Notes: generated from the letters alone by a model not told the origin. A stretch of 14,396 nucleotides of DNA from Chloroflexota bacterium (GCA_028875175.1 JAPPFO010000303.1:1-14396); one strand, 5' to 3'; positions 6,855 through 14,270 are shown, counted from the first letter of the stretch. Program-made: numbers and translations.

Positions 6855-6935
6855 GCGGCCACCCCATTCCGCAAAGCGTCCCGCCCACCCGAACCGCGGC
6901 GTGACGGCCCGGGATCCGAGCCGAAGGAGGCCCGC

Positions 6936-7985
6936 ATGACGTCGATGAAGGGCCCTGCCATCCTGCTGGCGCAGTTTCTGCGCGATGAGCCGCCCTACGA
7001 CAACCTGGAGAACATCGGCCGCTGGGTAGCCGGTCTTGGCTACAAGGGTGTGCAGATCCCCACCTGGGATCCGCGCGTGATCGACCTGGACAAGGTGGCC
7101 GAGTCAAAGGCATATGCCGACGAGTACCGGAGCGGACTGGCCGACCTGGGGCTTGAGGTCACTGAGCTCGCGTCGCACCTGCAGGGCCAGGTCCTGGCCA
7201 TGCACCCGGCCTATGCTGACGGCTTCGCAGTCTTCCATCCGCCCGATCTCTCGGGGTCCGAAGTCACCGAATGGGCGACGGATCAGCTCGGCAAGTCAGT
7301 CAAGGCCTCGGCCAACCTGGGCGTCAGCGCACTGCCAGTCATGTCCGGCGGCTTCGCCTGGCACATGATCTACCCGTGGCCGCAGCGGCCGCCCGGGGTA
7401 ATCGAGACGGCCTTCGAGGAACTGGCCCGGCGCTGGCGGCCAATCCTGGACTTGGCCAGCGATCACGGCGTGACCATTGCGTACGAGCTTCATCCCGGAT
7501 CGGACCTCTACGACGGCGCCACCTTCGAGATGTTCCTGGACGCCACCGACAACCACGAGGCCGCCTGCATCAACTACGACCCCAGCCACTTCGTGCTCCA
7601 GCAGTTGGACTACCTGGACTTCATCCGCCGCTATGCCGACCGGATCACGGCCTTCCACGTCAAGGACGCTGAGTTTCGGCCCGACGGCCGCGTGGGCGCC
7701 TACGGCGGCTACCAGGGCTGGACCGGTCGCGCCGGACGCTTCCGCTCGTTGGGCGACGGCCAGGTGGACTTCACGCAGGTCTTTACCCTGCTGACCGAGG
7801 CCGGCTACCAAAGCTGGGCGGTGCTGGAGTGGGAATGCTGCGTCAAGAGCCCCGAACAGGGCGCCGCCGAAGGCGCGCCTTTCATCGCGCAGCACCTGAT
7901 CGACGCCGCCGACGTGGCCTTTGACGACTTTGCCGGAGGCGAAATGGACGCCGACGCCAACCGCCGGCTGCTGGGCCTGGACTAG
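6936..7985 (+). CDS. Sugar phosphate isomerase/epimerase-like TIM-barrel protein (xylose isomerase-like, PF01261)
   Basis: A 349-residue cytoplasmic protein of the xylose-isomerase-like/AP-endonuclease-2 TIM-barrel superfamily. Members isomerise, epimerise, dehydrate or cleave keto-sugars using a divalent metal. The expected metal and catalytic residues are visible: E184 (IAYELHPG), D215 and H218 (YDPSHFV), H241 and D244 (FHVKDAEF) and E298 (VLEWE). N-terminal strand 1 is ILLAQFLRD (9-17), followed by GYKGVQIPTW (35-44). The ATG at 6936 has a strong AAGGAGG (6924-6930) five bases upstream, fixing the start. The Gfo/Idh/MocA gene begins 31 bases after its stop, so the two probably form an operon. 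That pairing is known from inositol catabolism and from 3-keto-glycoside (including C-glycoside) metabolism; the actual substrate cannot be read from sequence. Confidence 0.92.
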   Translation: MTSMKGPAILLAQFLRDEPPYDNLENIGRWVAGLGYKGVQIPTWDPRVIDLDKVAESKAYADEYRSGLADLGLEVTELASHLQGQVLAMHPAYADGFAVFHPPDLSGSEVTEWATDQLGKSVKASANLGVSALPVMSGGFAWHMIYPWPQRPPGVIETAFEELARRWRPILDLASDHGVTIAYELHPGSDLYDGATFEMFLDATDNHEAACINYDPSHFVLQQLDYLDFIRRYADRITAFHVKDAEFRPDGRVGAYGGYQGWTGRAGRFRSLGDGQVDFTQVFTLLTEAGYQSWAVLEWECCVKSPEQGAAEGAPFIAQHLIDAADVAFDDFAGGEMDADANRRLLGLD

Positions 7986-8016
7986 CCGCCCGAAACTGCT
8001 CGAAAGGACTTCCCCA

Positions 8017-9177
8017 ATGGACACGTGGAACCGCAAGCTGCGGATGGGCATGGTCGGCGGTGGCCCCGGCTCGTTCATCGGTCCGGTGCACCGCATGGTC
8101 GTGGCCATGGAGCAGCAGGCCGAGATGGTCGCCGGCGTCTTCTCGCGCTATCCCGACCTCAACAAGGAAACGGGGGCGGAGCTCTACCTGGACTCGGGCC
8201 GCGTTTACGACTCCTACCAGGAAATGGCTGCTGCCGAGGCGGCGCTATCGGCCGATGAGCGCATTGACTTCGTCAGCATCGTCACGCCCAACGTCTCCCA
8301 CTTCGACATCTGCCGCGCGTTCCTGGAAGCCGGCATCCACGTCGTCTGCGACAAGCCGATGACCTACACACTGGAGCAGTCCGAGCAGCTCGTGAAGATC
8401 GTCGAGGAGTCCGGCCTGGTCTTCGCCCTTACCCACAACTACACCGGCCACCCCATGGTTCGCCAGGCCCGCGCGCTGTTCCGGTCGGGTCAGATGGGCA
8501 AGGTACGCAAGGTCATCGTGGAGTACCTACAGGATTTCCTGGCCACCCCGCACGAGAAGCTCGGTATGCGCCAGGCCGAATGGCGGCTGGATCCCGCAAG
8601 GTCTGGCATTGGCGCCACCATTGGCGACATCGGCACCCACGCGTTCAACCTGCTGGAGTACGTCACGGGCGAGCGCGTCAGCGAAATGTGCGTAGACCTG
8701 AGCACCTTCCTGCCCGACCGCACGCTGGACGAGGACGTCAACGCCCTGCTGCGCCTGGAGGGCGGCGGCAAGGGCCTCTTGACCGCCAGCCAGATCGCCA
8801 CCGGCGAGGAAAACGGCATCACCCTGCGTGTCTACGCCGAACACGGCGCGATCCGCTGGGGCCAGGAGAACCCGAATTACCTGGACGTCTGGCGCCTGGG
8901 CGAACCGCGCCAGACCTTCAGCCGCGCCCAGGGCTACCTGGACGAGCACGCCGCAGCCGCCGGCCGCATTCCGCCCGGCCACCCCGAGGGCTACCTGGAA
9001 GCCTTCGCCCAGATCTACGTCGGCGCCCTCACCGCCATCCGCCGCCACATTGACGGCGACCCCATGCCCACCGACGAGTACGACTTCCCCGCCGCCTACG
9101 ACGGCCTCCGCGGCATGCAGTTCATTTATCGAGCGGTGGAATCCTCCCAACGAGGCGCCGCCTGGGTGACGCTCTAG
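8017..9177 (+). CDS. Gfo/Idh/MocA family NAD(P)-dependent sugar oxidoreductase
   Basis: A 386-residue oxidoreductase that probably oxidises a sugar, inositol or glycoside hydroxyl with NAD(P). The N-terminal Rossmann domain shows the dinucleotide loop GMVGGGPGSFIG (11-22) and VSIVTPNVSHFD (86-97). The catalytic-Lys motif appears as CDKPMT (K113), a conservative variant of the common EKP. In the C-terminal domain GDIGTHAFNLLEY (203-215) carries D204 and H208, the usual catalytic Asp and His. The ATG at 8017 is preferred over an earlier in-frame codon at 7921 because it gives the Rossmann strand at residue 10, follows AAGGA (8004-8008) at eight bases, and avoids overlap with the isomerase gene. 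Its downstream neighbour is convergent. Confidence 0.95.
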   Translation: MDTWNRKLRMGMVGGGPGSFIGPVHRMVVAMEQQAEMVAGVFSRYPDLNKETGAELYLDSGRVYDSYQEMAAAEAALSADERIDFVSIVTPNVSHFDICRAFLEAGIHVVCDKPMTYTLEQSEQLVKIVEESGLVFALTHNYTGHPMVRQARALFRSGQMGKVRKVIVEYLQDFLATPHEKLGMRQAEWRLDPARSGIGATIGDIGTHAFNLLEYVTGERVSEMCVDLSTFLPDRTLDEDVNALLRLEGGGKGLLTASQIATGEENGITLRVYAEHGAIRWGQENPNYLDVWRLGEPRQTFSRAQGYLDEHAAAAGRIPPGHPEGYLEAFAQIYVGALTAIRRHIDGDPMPTDEYDFPAAYDGLRGMQFIYRAVESSQRGAAWVTL

Positions 9178-9208
9178 GGGCCTCGACTTTCGACGCGACC
9201 AAGGCGAG

Positions 9209-9226
9209 CGTCCGCCTGTTTGGACG
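9209..9226. terminator. Weak hairpin between convergent genes
   Basis: CGTCC (9209-9213) and GGACG (9222-9226) can form a five-base stem with an eight-base loop in the 81-base gap between two convergent genes. There is no clear T-tract on either side, so termination is only suggested by position. Confidence 0.25.
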
Positions 9227-9258
9227 GAGACTTTCGGGTTCGCGACGGCGCATGCTTC

Positions 9259-10482
9259 TTACACGTTCGTGAGGATGTCCCCTTCAATCCGCTGAAATCT
9301 CCCTGCCAAAGCCGCCTCGTCCAATTCAATCCCCAACCCCGGCCGCTCCGGCACCGTCACGAACCCGTTCACCGGCAACACCGGGTCGACCACCAGGTCG
9401 TCCATAAGCCGGTTGTTGATCAGCTGGTGCTCCAGCGTGTAGCGGTTGGGAATGGCGGCGACGAAGTGGGCGGTGGCGGCGAAGGAGATGGCCGTGGTCC
9501 AGCTGTGGGGGATGCACAGCTTCTCGCGCGCTTCCAGCCAGCGGGCGAAGCGGCGCGCCTGGTCCAGGCCCACCCAGGTGACGTCCAGGTTCACGATGTC
9601 CAGCGCGTCGCTATCGATTAGCCGACGCACCACCCGCAGGTCGAACGTCGTCTCGCCTCCTGAAATCGCCATGCCCGACTCTTCGCGTAACCGCCGGTAA
9701 ACAGCCACGCTGTCGGCGTCCGTCGCCTCGGCGGTGATCCCGCGATACGAGGCGTCGTCCTCCGCGCGCATGATCGGGTCCTCGAACCAGCGGAAGTCCA
9801 GTTCCCGCAGCCCGCGCGCCAGTTCCAGCACCTCATCCGCCTCGTCCGGGCTGAACCGCATGTTCGCGTCCAGCATCAGCTCGAAGTCGGGCCCCACCGC
9901 ATCCCGCAGGCGCCCCAACAACTCCCGGAACCGCCCTGCCGTCACGCCCGACCGCGCCCACGAGGTCCCAATCCGCAGCTTCATGGCCGTATAGCCATTC
10001 GCCCGGTGCTCCAGCGCTTCCTCGATCAGCTGCTCGGGCCGATCGAACCAGGCCCAGCCCACCCCGCCGCTGGCATAGCACCGCAGCCGCGGCTCGGCCA
10101 GTCCTTCGGTGTCCAGCAGCCGATACACCGGGGTATCCGTGGCCTTGCCCACGAGGTCCCAGCAGGCCACGTTGACCGCCGCCAGTGCCAGGTTTACGTC
10201 CAGGTCCGGGCCAAAGACCGTCAGCTTGTCCGCGTCGAATGGACTCCGCCCCAGCAGCCGCGGACGCACTACGTCGCGTACGGCGCGAATACGAGTGTCG
10301 ATGTCGGACCACGGCATAATCTCGCCCAGGCCGGTGATCCCCTCGTCGGTATGCACCCGCAGCACGATGGCGTTGAAGTGCAGGGCCAGCGGCTCGCGCT
10401 CCCCGCGACCGCCGGCGTACCAGCGGTCGGCCTCCGGAAAGGCGTAGCTGCACACGAACGTCTCGATGTCGGTAATGCGCAT
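9259..10482 (-). CDS. Mandelate racemase/muconate lactonizing enzyme family (enolase superfamily) sugar-acid dehydratase
   Basis: A 407-residue enolase-superfamily enzyme. Such proteins abstract a proton alpha to a carboxylate, and most in this group dehydrate aldonic/aldaric acids to 2-keto-3-deoxy acids. The N-terminal capping domain ends near residue 120. In the barrel, K168 lies in MKLRIG (a K-x-R variant of the usual K-x-K). The three metal ligands are D205 (MLDANMRF), E234 (WFEDPI) and E277 (SGGETTF). D300 (NLDVTW) and H326 (IPHSWTT) fit the His/Asp catalytic dyad of the mandelate racemase subgroup. The ATG at 10482 follows the stop of the RraA-like gene by 16 bases, with AGGAAGG overlapping that stop as Shine-Dalgarno. 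Co-transcription with the aldolase supports a dehydratase-then-aldolase pathway. The exact substrate is unknown. Confidence 0.94.
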   Translation of the reverse strand: MRITDIETFVCSYAFPEADRWYAGGRGEREPLALHFNAIVLRVHTDEGITGLGEIMPWSDIDTRIRAVRDVVRPRLLGRSPFDADKLTVFGPDLDVNLALAAVNVACWDLVGKATDTPVYRLLDTEGLAEPRLRCYASGGVGWAWFDRPEQLIEEALEHRANGYTAMKLRIGTSWARSGVTAGRFRELLGRLRDAVGPDFELMLDANMRFSPDEADEVLELARGLRELDFRWFEDPIMRAEDDASYRGITAEATDADSVAVYRRLREESGMAISGGETTFDLRVVRRLIDSDALDIVNLDVTWVGLDQARRFARWLEAREKLCIPHSWTTAISFAATAHFVAAIPNRYTLEHQLINNRLMDDLVVDPVLPVNGFVTVPERPGLGIELDEAALAGRFQRIEGDILTNV

Positions 10483-10498
10483 GTCGGCTGGCGCCTTC

Positions 10499-11272
10499 CT
10501 AGAGCCGGAACTCGCGCCCGAGCGGACCCCGCCCCTGCGCCCGCTGCCACGCCTCGAACTCCGCCAGCACCTCGGCGTTGGGCGGGTAGTGCGTGTGCAG
10601 GCTGCCGCGCCCCGCGCTGATCTCTTCCCGAATCCAGACTTCCAGTTCCTCGTGCGTCGAGGCCTCCGCGATCACTTCCTCCACGGCATGCGGCGGAATC
10701 ACCACCACGCCGTCCCCGTCCCCCAGCACGATGTCGTCCGGCATCACGGCCACTTCCGCAATCTGCACCGGCTCCTGGCTGCCCACCGACATCAACCGCC
10801 GGTCGATGCCCTGGCCGTGCACGCCGCGGGCGTAGAGCGGCAGGCCGACCTCGCGGATCGCCGCGATGTCGCGGCAAACACCGTCGATCACGATCCCGAG
10901 TCCCCCGCGAGCCTGCACCCGGCGCGTGAAGATATCGCCCACCACGGCGGCTTCCAGGCACCCGCGCGCGTCAATAACCATGACTTCGCCCGGCTCGACC
11001 GACTCCAGGGCGCTGCGGTGCGGGGAACTCTCAAGGTCGGCGTACTGCGCCTTCACCAGGTCCTCGCGCTTCTGGATAAACCGCACGGTGCGCGCGCGGC
11101 CCACCATGCGCCCGCCCTCCGGCGGCGCCAGCGGATTTATACCCGTCGCGTACGCAAAGTCGAACCCCAGCTTGCCCAGGGCCGCCGTGACGGTGGGCGT
11201 CGCCAGTTCGGCCAGGGCGTCCAGGGCGGCCTGGTCTACGGATGCGTCGCTCGAACCTGCAAAGTCGGCCAT
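10499..11272 (-). CDS. RraA / HMG-type class II pyruvate aldolase family protein
   Basis: A 257-residue member of the RraA-like family, formerly annotated as dimethylmenaquinone methyltransferase. Enzymes of this family are divalent-metal pyruvate aldolases (4-hydroxy-4-methyl-2-oxoglutarate/4-carboxy-4-hydroxy-2-oxoadipate aldolase); E. coli RraA itself inhibits RNase E. The signature D-x20-R-D of the catalytic aldolases is intact: D113 in VVGDIF and R134-D135 in GVCRDIAAIR, followed by GLPLYARG (143-150). DDIVLGDGDGVVVIP closes the core. The C-terminal tail is about 50 residues longer than E. coli RraA (161 aa) and helical. The ATG at 11272 is chosen because earlier in-frame codons to 11332 encode only Arg-rich non-conserved sequence; no strong Shine-Dalgarno is seen. 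It is the first gene of the pair with the dehydratase, which supports cleavage of a 2-keto-3-deoxy acid. Confidence 0.92.
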   Translation of the reverse strand: MADFAGSSDASVDQAALDALAELATPTVTAALGKLGFDFAYATGINPLAPPEGGRMVGRARTVRFIQKREDLVKAQYADLESSPHRSALESVEPGEVMVIDARGCLEAAVVGDIFTRRVQARGGLGIVIDGVCRDIAAIREVGLPLYARGVHGQGIDRRLMSVGSQEPVQIAEVAVMPDDIVLGDGDGVVVIPPHAVEEVIAEASTHEELEVWIREEISAGRGSLHTHYPPNAEVLAEFEAWQRAQGRGPLGREFRL

Positions 11273-11373
11273 GCGCGGGAGATCCAAAGCGCGTATGGCC
11301 CCGATTGTGCGCCTTCGGCGGCCCAAGCGCACGGACCGTTGTCAGGGCGTGTCACGCACGCTCGGCACGCGGC

Positions 11374-11385
11374 GCGTAGGATGCG
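11374..11385 (+). promoter_or_regulatory. Candidate -10 element upstream of ThuA
   Basis: GCGTAGGATGCG is identical to 12288-12299 before the aldolase gene. Its TAGGAT core (11377-11382) fits TAnnnT and begins 49 bases before the ThuA ATG. There is no good -35 at normal spacing; a TTGTCA at 11339-11344 is 32 bases away, too far. Confidence 0.38.
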
Positions 11386-11425
11386 AGCAGCACGGCGTTC
11401 ACCCAACTGCCCAGGAGCCCGCCCC

Positions 11426-12208
11426 ATGGCAGACCCCATCCGCATAACCGTCTGGAACGAATTCCGACACGAAAAACGCAACCCCAAAATTGCGGCGATT
11501 TATCCCGACGGCATCCACGGCGCCATCGCGGGGCCATTGGCGAAGCACGACGACCTGGAGGTCCGCACGGCCACGCTGGACGAGCCGGAACACGGCCTCA
11601 CGGACGACGTGCTGGCCGCCACCGACGTCCTCACCTGGTGGGGTCACACGGCTCACGGCGAGGTCGACGACGCCATCGTCGAGCGCCTTCGCAAGCGTGT
11701 CTGGGAGGGCATGGGCCTCGTCGTCCTGCACTCTGGCCACCTGTCCAAGATCTTCTCGTCCCTCATGGGCACCAGCTGCTGGCTCAAGTGGCGCGAGGCC
11801 GACGAGCGCGAGCGCATCTGGGTGGTTGACCCGTCCCACCCCATCGCGGCCGGCCTGGGCGAATACTTCGAGATTCCCCGGTGCGAGATGTACGGCGAGC
11901 ACTTCGACATCCCGCCGCCCGACGAGCTGGTCTTCATCAGCTGGTTCCAGGGCGGCGAGGTTTTCCGCAGCGGCTGCACCTTCAGGCGCGGCAACGGCAA
12001 GATCTTCTACTTCCGCCCCGGCCACGAGACCCTCCCCATCTATCACCAGTCCGAAGTCCAGCACGTCATCGCCAACGCCGTGCGCTGGTGCGCCCAGCCC
12101 CGCGGGGTTTACCACGGCTATGGCAACTACCTGCCGCGTGAGGAACTGGAGGGCTACACCGGCCCGGACTTCAGCGGGCACCCCGACGACGTGGCCGCCA
12201 GGGGCTAG
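11426..12208 (+). CDS. thuA: ThuA domain protein (trehalose utilization family)
   Basis: A 260-residue cytoplasmic ThuA family protein (PF06283; class I glutamine amidotransferase-like fold). In Sinorhizobium ThuA acts with ThuB, a Gfo/Idh/MocA oxidoreductase, in trehalose utilisation through 3-keto disaccharides. Family landmarks are VWNEFRHEKRN (9-19), IYPDGIHGAIA (25-35), the TWWGHTAH segment (70-77), GLVVLHSGHLSKIF (97-110), the CEMYGEHFDIP block (153-163) and GKIFYFRPGHE (191-201). The ATG at 11426 has AGGAG (11413-11417) eight bases upstream. An in-frame open stretch running back to 10466 is not coding: it overlaps the opposite-strand RraA-like gene. The Gfo/Idh/MocA partner is about 2.2 kb away in a separate transcription unit. 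The symbol reflects the family, not a proven trehalose role. Confidence 0.93.
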   Translation: MADPIRITVWNEFRHEKRNPKIAAIYPDGIHGAIAGPLAKHDDLEVRTATLDEPEHGLTDDVLAATDVLTWWGHTAHGEVDDAIVERLRKRVWEGMGLVVLHSGHLSKIFSSLMGTSCWLKWREADERERIWVVDPSHPIAAGLGEYFEIPRCEMYGEHFDIPPPDELVFISWFQGGEVFRSGCTFRRGNGKIFYFRPGHETLPIYHQSEVQHVIANAVRWCAQPRGVYHGYGNYLPREELEGYTGPDFSGHPDDVAARG

Positions 12209-12287
12209 TTTTCGTCCGGCGTCCAGCCCGGGACGCCACCAGAACCATCCGCCCAGACCCCGCGTGGCGCGCGCCTCGGACCAATCG

Positions 12288-12299
12288 GCGTAGGATGCG
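12288..12299 (+). promoter_or_regulatory. Candidate -10 element upstream of the aldolase
   Basis: GCGTAGGATGCG is an exact copy of the 12-mer at 11374-11385; its TAGGAT core begins 37 bases before the ATG at 12328. A GGGGAG Shine-Dalgarno (12313-12318) lies downstream. No -35 match is visible at 16-18 bases. Confidence 0.38.
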
Positions 12300-12327
12300 G
12301 GGAGGCTGACGCGGGGAGATCCATCCA

Positions 12328-13032
12328 ATGGTGCAGGGTTATCCGGGACAGGCGGGCATCTGGTTTCAGGGCGATCCCGAGGTCATCAAGGACTATCTGG
12401 AATTCAACCCCGTGGGCATCGTGACCAACACCCTGGTCTTGGATGGCCTGGTCGATACCTACGGTCCGATGCTCGGCGTCATCGAGCGCTACCTCGAACT
12501 CGACAACGACGGCCCGGTGGTCGTGGAGGTGGACGGCGACACCACCGAGGACATCGTCAGCGCGTCCGCGCCTTTTCAGGCGCTGTCCGAGCGCGTCGTC
12601 ATGAAGATTCCCAGCACATCCAAGGGATTCCGCGCCATCGCCCGCATGAAGGCCAACGGTCGCGAGTCCATGGTCACGACGCTCTTTTCGGCCAGCCAGG
12701 CCGTCGCGGCAGTCCAGGTTGGCGCCACCTACATCGCCCCATTCGTCGGCCCGCTGATCGACTCCGGCGCCGACGCCCGCGCCATCGTCAGCGACATCGT
12801 GCAGGTCGTCCGCGGCCGCGCCAACCAGCCCTATGTGCTGGGCGGCATCATCCGCAACTGGATCGCCGCGGACGTGGCCTTGCGCGCCGGCTGTGACGGC
12901 GTCGTGGTGTTCCCCCACCACTTCGAGGAGATGATGCTGCACGCCGGCACGTCCGAATGGAATGCCACGTTTCGTGGTCACTGGGACAGCATGGTGGAGA
13001 AGGGCTCCCTGGCCGGCGTAGTCGGCGACTAG
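12328..13032 (+). CDS. Transaldolase / fructose-6-phosphate aldolase (FSA)-like protein
   Basis: A 234-residue class I aldolase of the transaldolase family, close in length to FSA (220 aa) rather than to full transaldolase (about 315). The Schiff-base lysine is K93 in VVMKIPST. The preceding VVVEVDGD (64-71) and following TTLFSASQAVAAVQVGATYIAPFVG are family-typical, as is the C-terminal GGIIRNWIAADVALRAGCDGVVV. Two positions differ from FSA: the TNP triplet is TNT (33-35), and the early acidic residue of FSA (D6) appears to be Gln (Q14) by hand alignment. That makes a different donor or chemistry possible. The start at 12328 has GGGGAG nine bases upstream. It lies 119 bases after ThuA and has its own promoter-like box. 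Confidence 0.9.
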   Translation: MVQGYPGQAGIWFQGDPEVIKDYLEFNPVGIVTNTLVLDGLVDTYGPMLGVIERYLELDNDGPVVVEVDGDTTEDIVSASAPFQALSERVVMKIPSTSKGFRAIARMKANGRESMVTTLFSASQAVAAVQVGATYIAPFVGPLIDSGADARAIVSDIVQVVRGRANQPYVLGGIIRNWIAADVALRAGCDGVVVFPHHFEEMMLHAGTSEWNATFRGHWDSMVEKGSLAGVVGD

Positions 13033-13059
13033 CTCGCGCGACTCTCGCCTGCGCGTGGC

Positions 13060-13096
13060 GGCGCCAAGTTCGAGGGCGCCAAACCTAATTGGCGCC
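13060..13096. repeat. Three GGCGCCAA half-sites: direct copy plus inverted repeat
   Basis: GGCGCCAA occurs at 13060-13067 and 13075-13082, and its reverse complement TTGGCGCC at 13089-13096. The last two form an eight-base stem with a six-base loop (acctaa). It sits 28 bases after the aldolase stop and 86 bases before the binding-protein ATG. It could be a terminator (though without a T-tract) or a repressor operator. Confidence 0.5.
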
Positions 13097-13103
13097 GAAG
13101 TAA

Positions 13104-13132
13104 TTGCCCCTGGCACCAGCATCGGGCACACT
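13104..13132 (+). promoter_or_regulatory. Weak candidate promoter for the binding-protein gene
   Basis: TTGCCC (13104-13109) and CACACT (13127-13132) are 17 bases apart and lie just downstream of the GGCGCCAA half-sites, 50 bases before the ATG at 13182. The -10 match is poor. Confidence 0.22.
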
Positions 13133-13181
13133 CGCAAGCCGTGTGCCGGTGACAGCCGCACGGCTGAGTGGAGGAGTATGT

Positions 13182-14270
13182 ATGAGGCGGTTTAGAACAC
13201 ATCTGCGGCTGGGGCTGATCGTAGTAGCCCTGGCGCTAGCAATCGCCGCAATCGCGGCCTGCGGTGAAGAAGAAGAGGCGGAGACGACAGTCACCAACCG
13301 CCTTGCCGCCGTCAAGGAACGCGGCACCCTCATCTGTGCCAGCCGTAACGACGTGCCGGGCTACGGGTCGCTGGACGCGGCCGGCCGCAACGTCGGCTTC
13401 GACATCGACCTCTGCCGCGCCGTTGCCACGGCCGTGCTGGGCGACCCCGAAGCGATTCAGATTAACTACATCACCGCCGCTGAGCGTGGCCCGACCATCC
13501 AGTCCGGTGAAGTAGACCTGCTGGTTCGCACCGTCACGTGGACGACCTCCCGCGACGCGCAGTGGGGCAACTACGTCCACACGACCTTCTATGACGGTCA
13601 GGGCTTCATGGTTCCTCGAAACTTGGGCGTCTCCTCGGCCCTTGAGCTGGGCGGCGCCGCGGTCTGCGTGACCTCCGGAACCACCACTGAACTGAACATG
13701 GCCGACTTCTTCCGCCAGAACAACCTGGAATACAACCCCCAGGTGTTCGAGGACACGGACGTCGTTCTTGAGGCCTACCAGGAAGGCCAGTGCGACGTCT
13801 TCACCAACGACCGCTCGCAGTTGGCCGCGCTCCGTAGCGCCCTGCCAAACCCGCAGGACCACGTGATCCTCCCGGAGACCATTTCCGAGGAGCCGCTGGG
13901 TCCGGTCGTCCCACACGGTGACGAGCAGTGGTTCGACATCGTCAAGACGGTTGTCTCCGGTCTGATCTACGCCGAGGCGTACGGGATCAACAGTGGCAAC
14001 GTGGCGCAGATGGCAGCTGGCGACAACGTGAAGGCCAAGCGACTTCTGGGCACCGAAGGCAGCTTCGGTCAAGAGGATCTCGGCCTGAGCGAGACCTTCA
14101 TGCAGGACGTCATCACGGCCGTCGGCAACTACGGTGAGATCTACAACCGCAACCTCGGGCCGGGCGGCATCGACCTCCCGCGCGAAGGTGGTCGCAACGC
14201 ACTCTGGGCCAACGCCCCGTGCACCGACTGCCCGAAGGGTGGCCAGATCTACGCACCGCCGCTGCGCTAA
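13182..14270 (+). CDS. Amino-acid ABC transporter substrate-binding lipoprotein, AapJ-like
   Basis: A 362-residue solute-binding protein (SBP family 3) resembling AapJ/BztA, the binding proteins of general L-amino-acid ABC importers. The N-terminus is a lipoprotein signal: basic RRFRTHLR, a hydrophobic core (10-24) and lipobox IAAC with C27 as the lipidated residue, followed by an acidic run GEEEEAE. The mature domain starts with RLAAVKERGTLICAS (40-54) and GFDIDLCRAVATAVLGD (72-88), typical of the family. The C-terminal GPGGIDLPREGGRNALW and final YAPPLR match the AapJ ending. A small CTDC (C347, C350) insertion precedes the end. The ATG at 13182 has GGAGG (13170-13174) seven bases upstream; an earlier codon at 13104 would hide the signal peptide. 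Its permease and ATPase genes are not in the window and would be expected just downstream. Confidence 0.94.
   Translation: MRRFRTHLRLGLIVVALALAIAAIAACGEEEEAETTVTNRLAAVKERGTLICASRNDVPGYGSLDAAGRNVGFDIDLCRAVATAVLGDPEAIQINYITAAERGPTIQSGEVDLLVRTVTWTTSRDAQWGNYVHTTFYDGQGFMVPRNLGVSSALELGGAAVCVTSGTTTELNMADFFRQNNLEYNPQVFEDTDVVLEAYQEGQCDVFTNDRSQLAALRSALPNPQDHVILPETISEEPLGPVVPHGDEQWFDIVKTVVSGLIYAEAYGINSGNVAQMAAGDNVKAKRLLGTEGSFGQEDLGLSETFMQDVITAVGNYGEIYNRNLGPGGIDLPREGGRNALWANAPCTDCPKGGQIYAPPLR

Noticed and set aside
7296..8108. 270-codon minus-strand open frame opposite the isomerase gene
   Set aside because: It spans the isomerase/oxidoreductase junction on the other strand and lacks any family motif.
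11339..11382. TTGTCA as the -35 for the ThuA promoter
   Set aside because: It is 32 bases from TAGGAT, far beyond the 16-18 base spacing of sigma-70-type promoters.
10466..11425. Apparent 320-residue N-terminal extension of ThuA
   Set aside because: The extension lies on the complement of the RraA-like gene, shows no homology of its own, and ThuA has a normal start with a Shine-Dalgarno at 11426.
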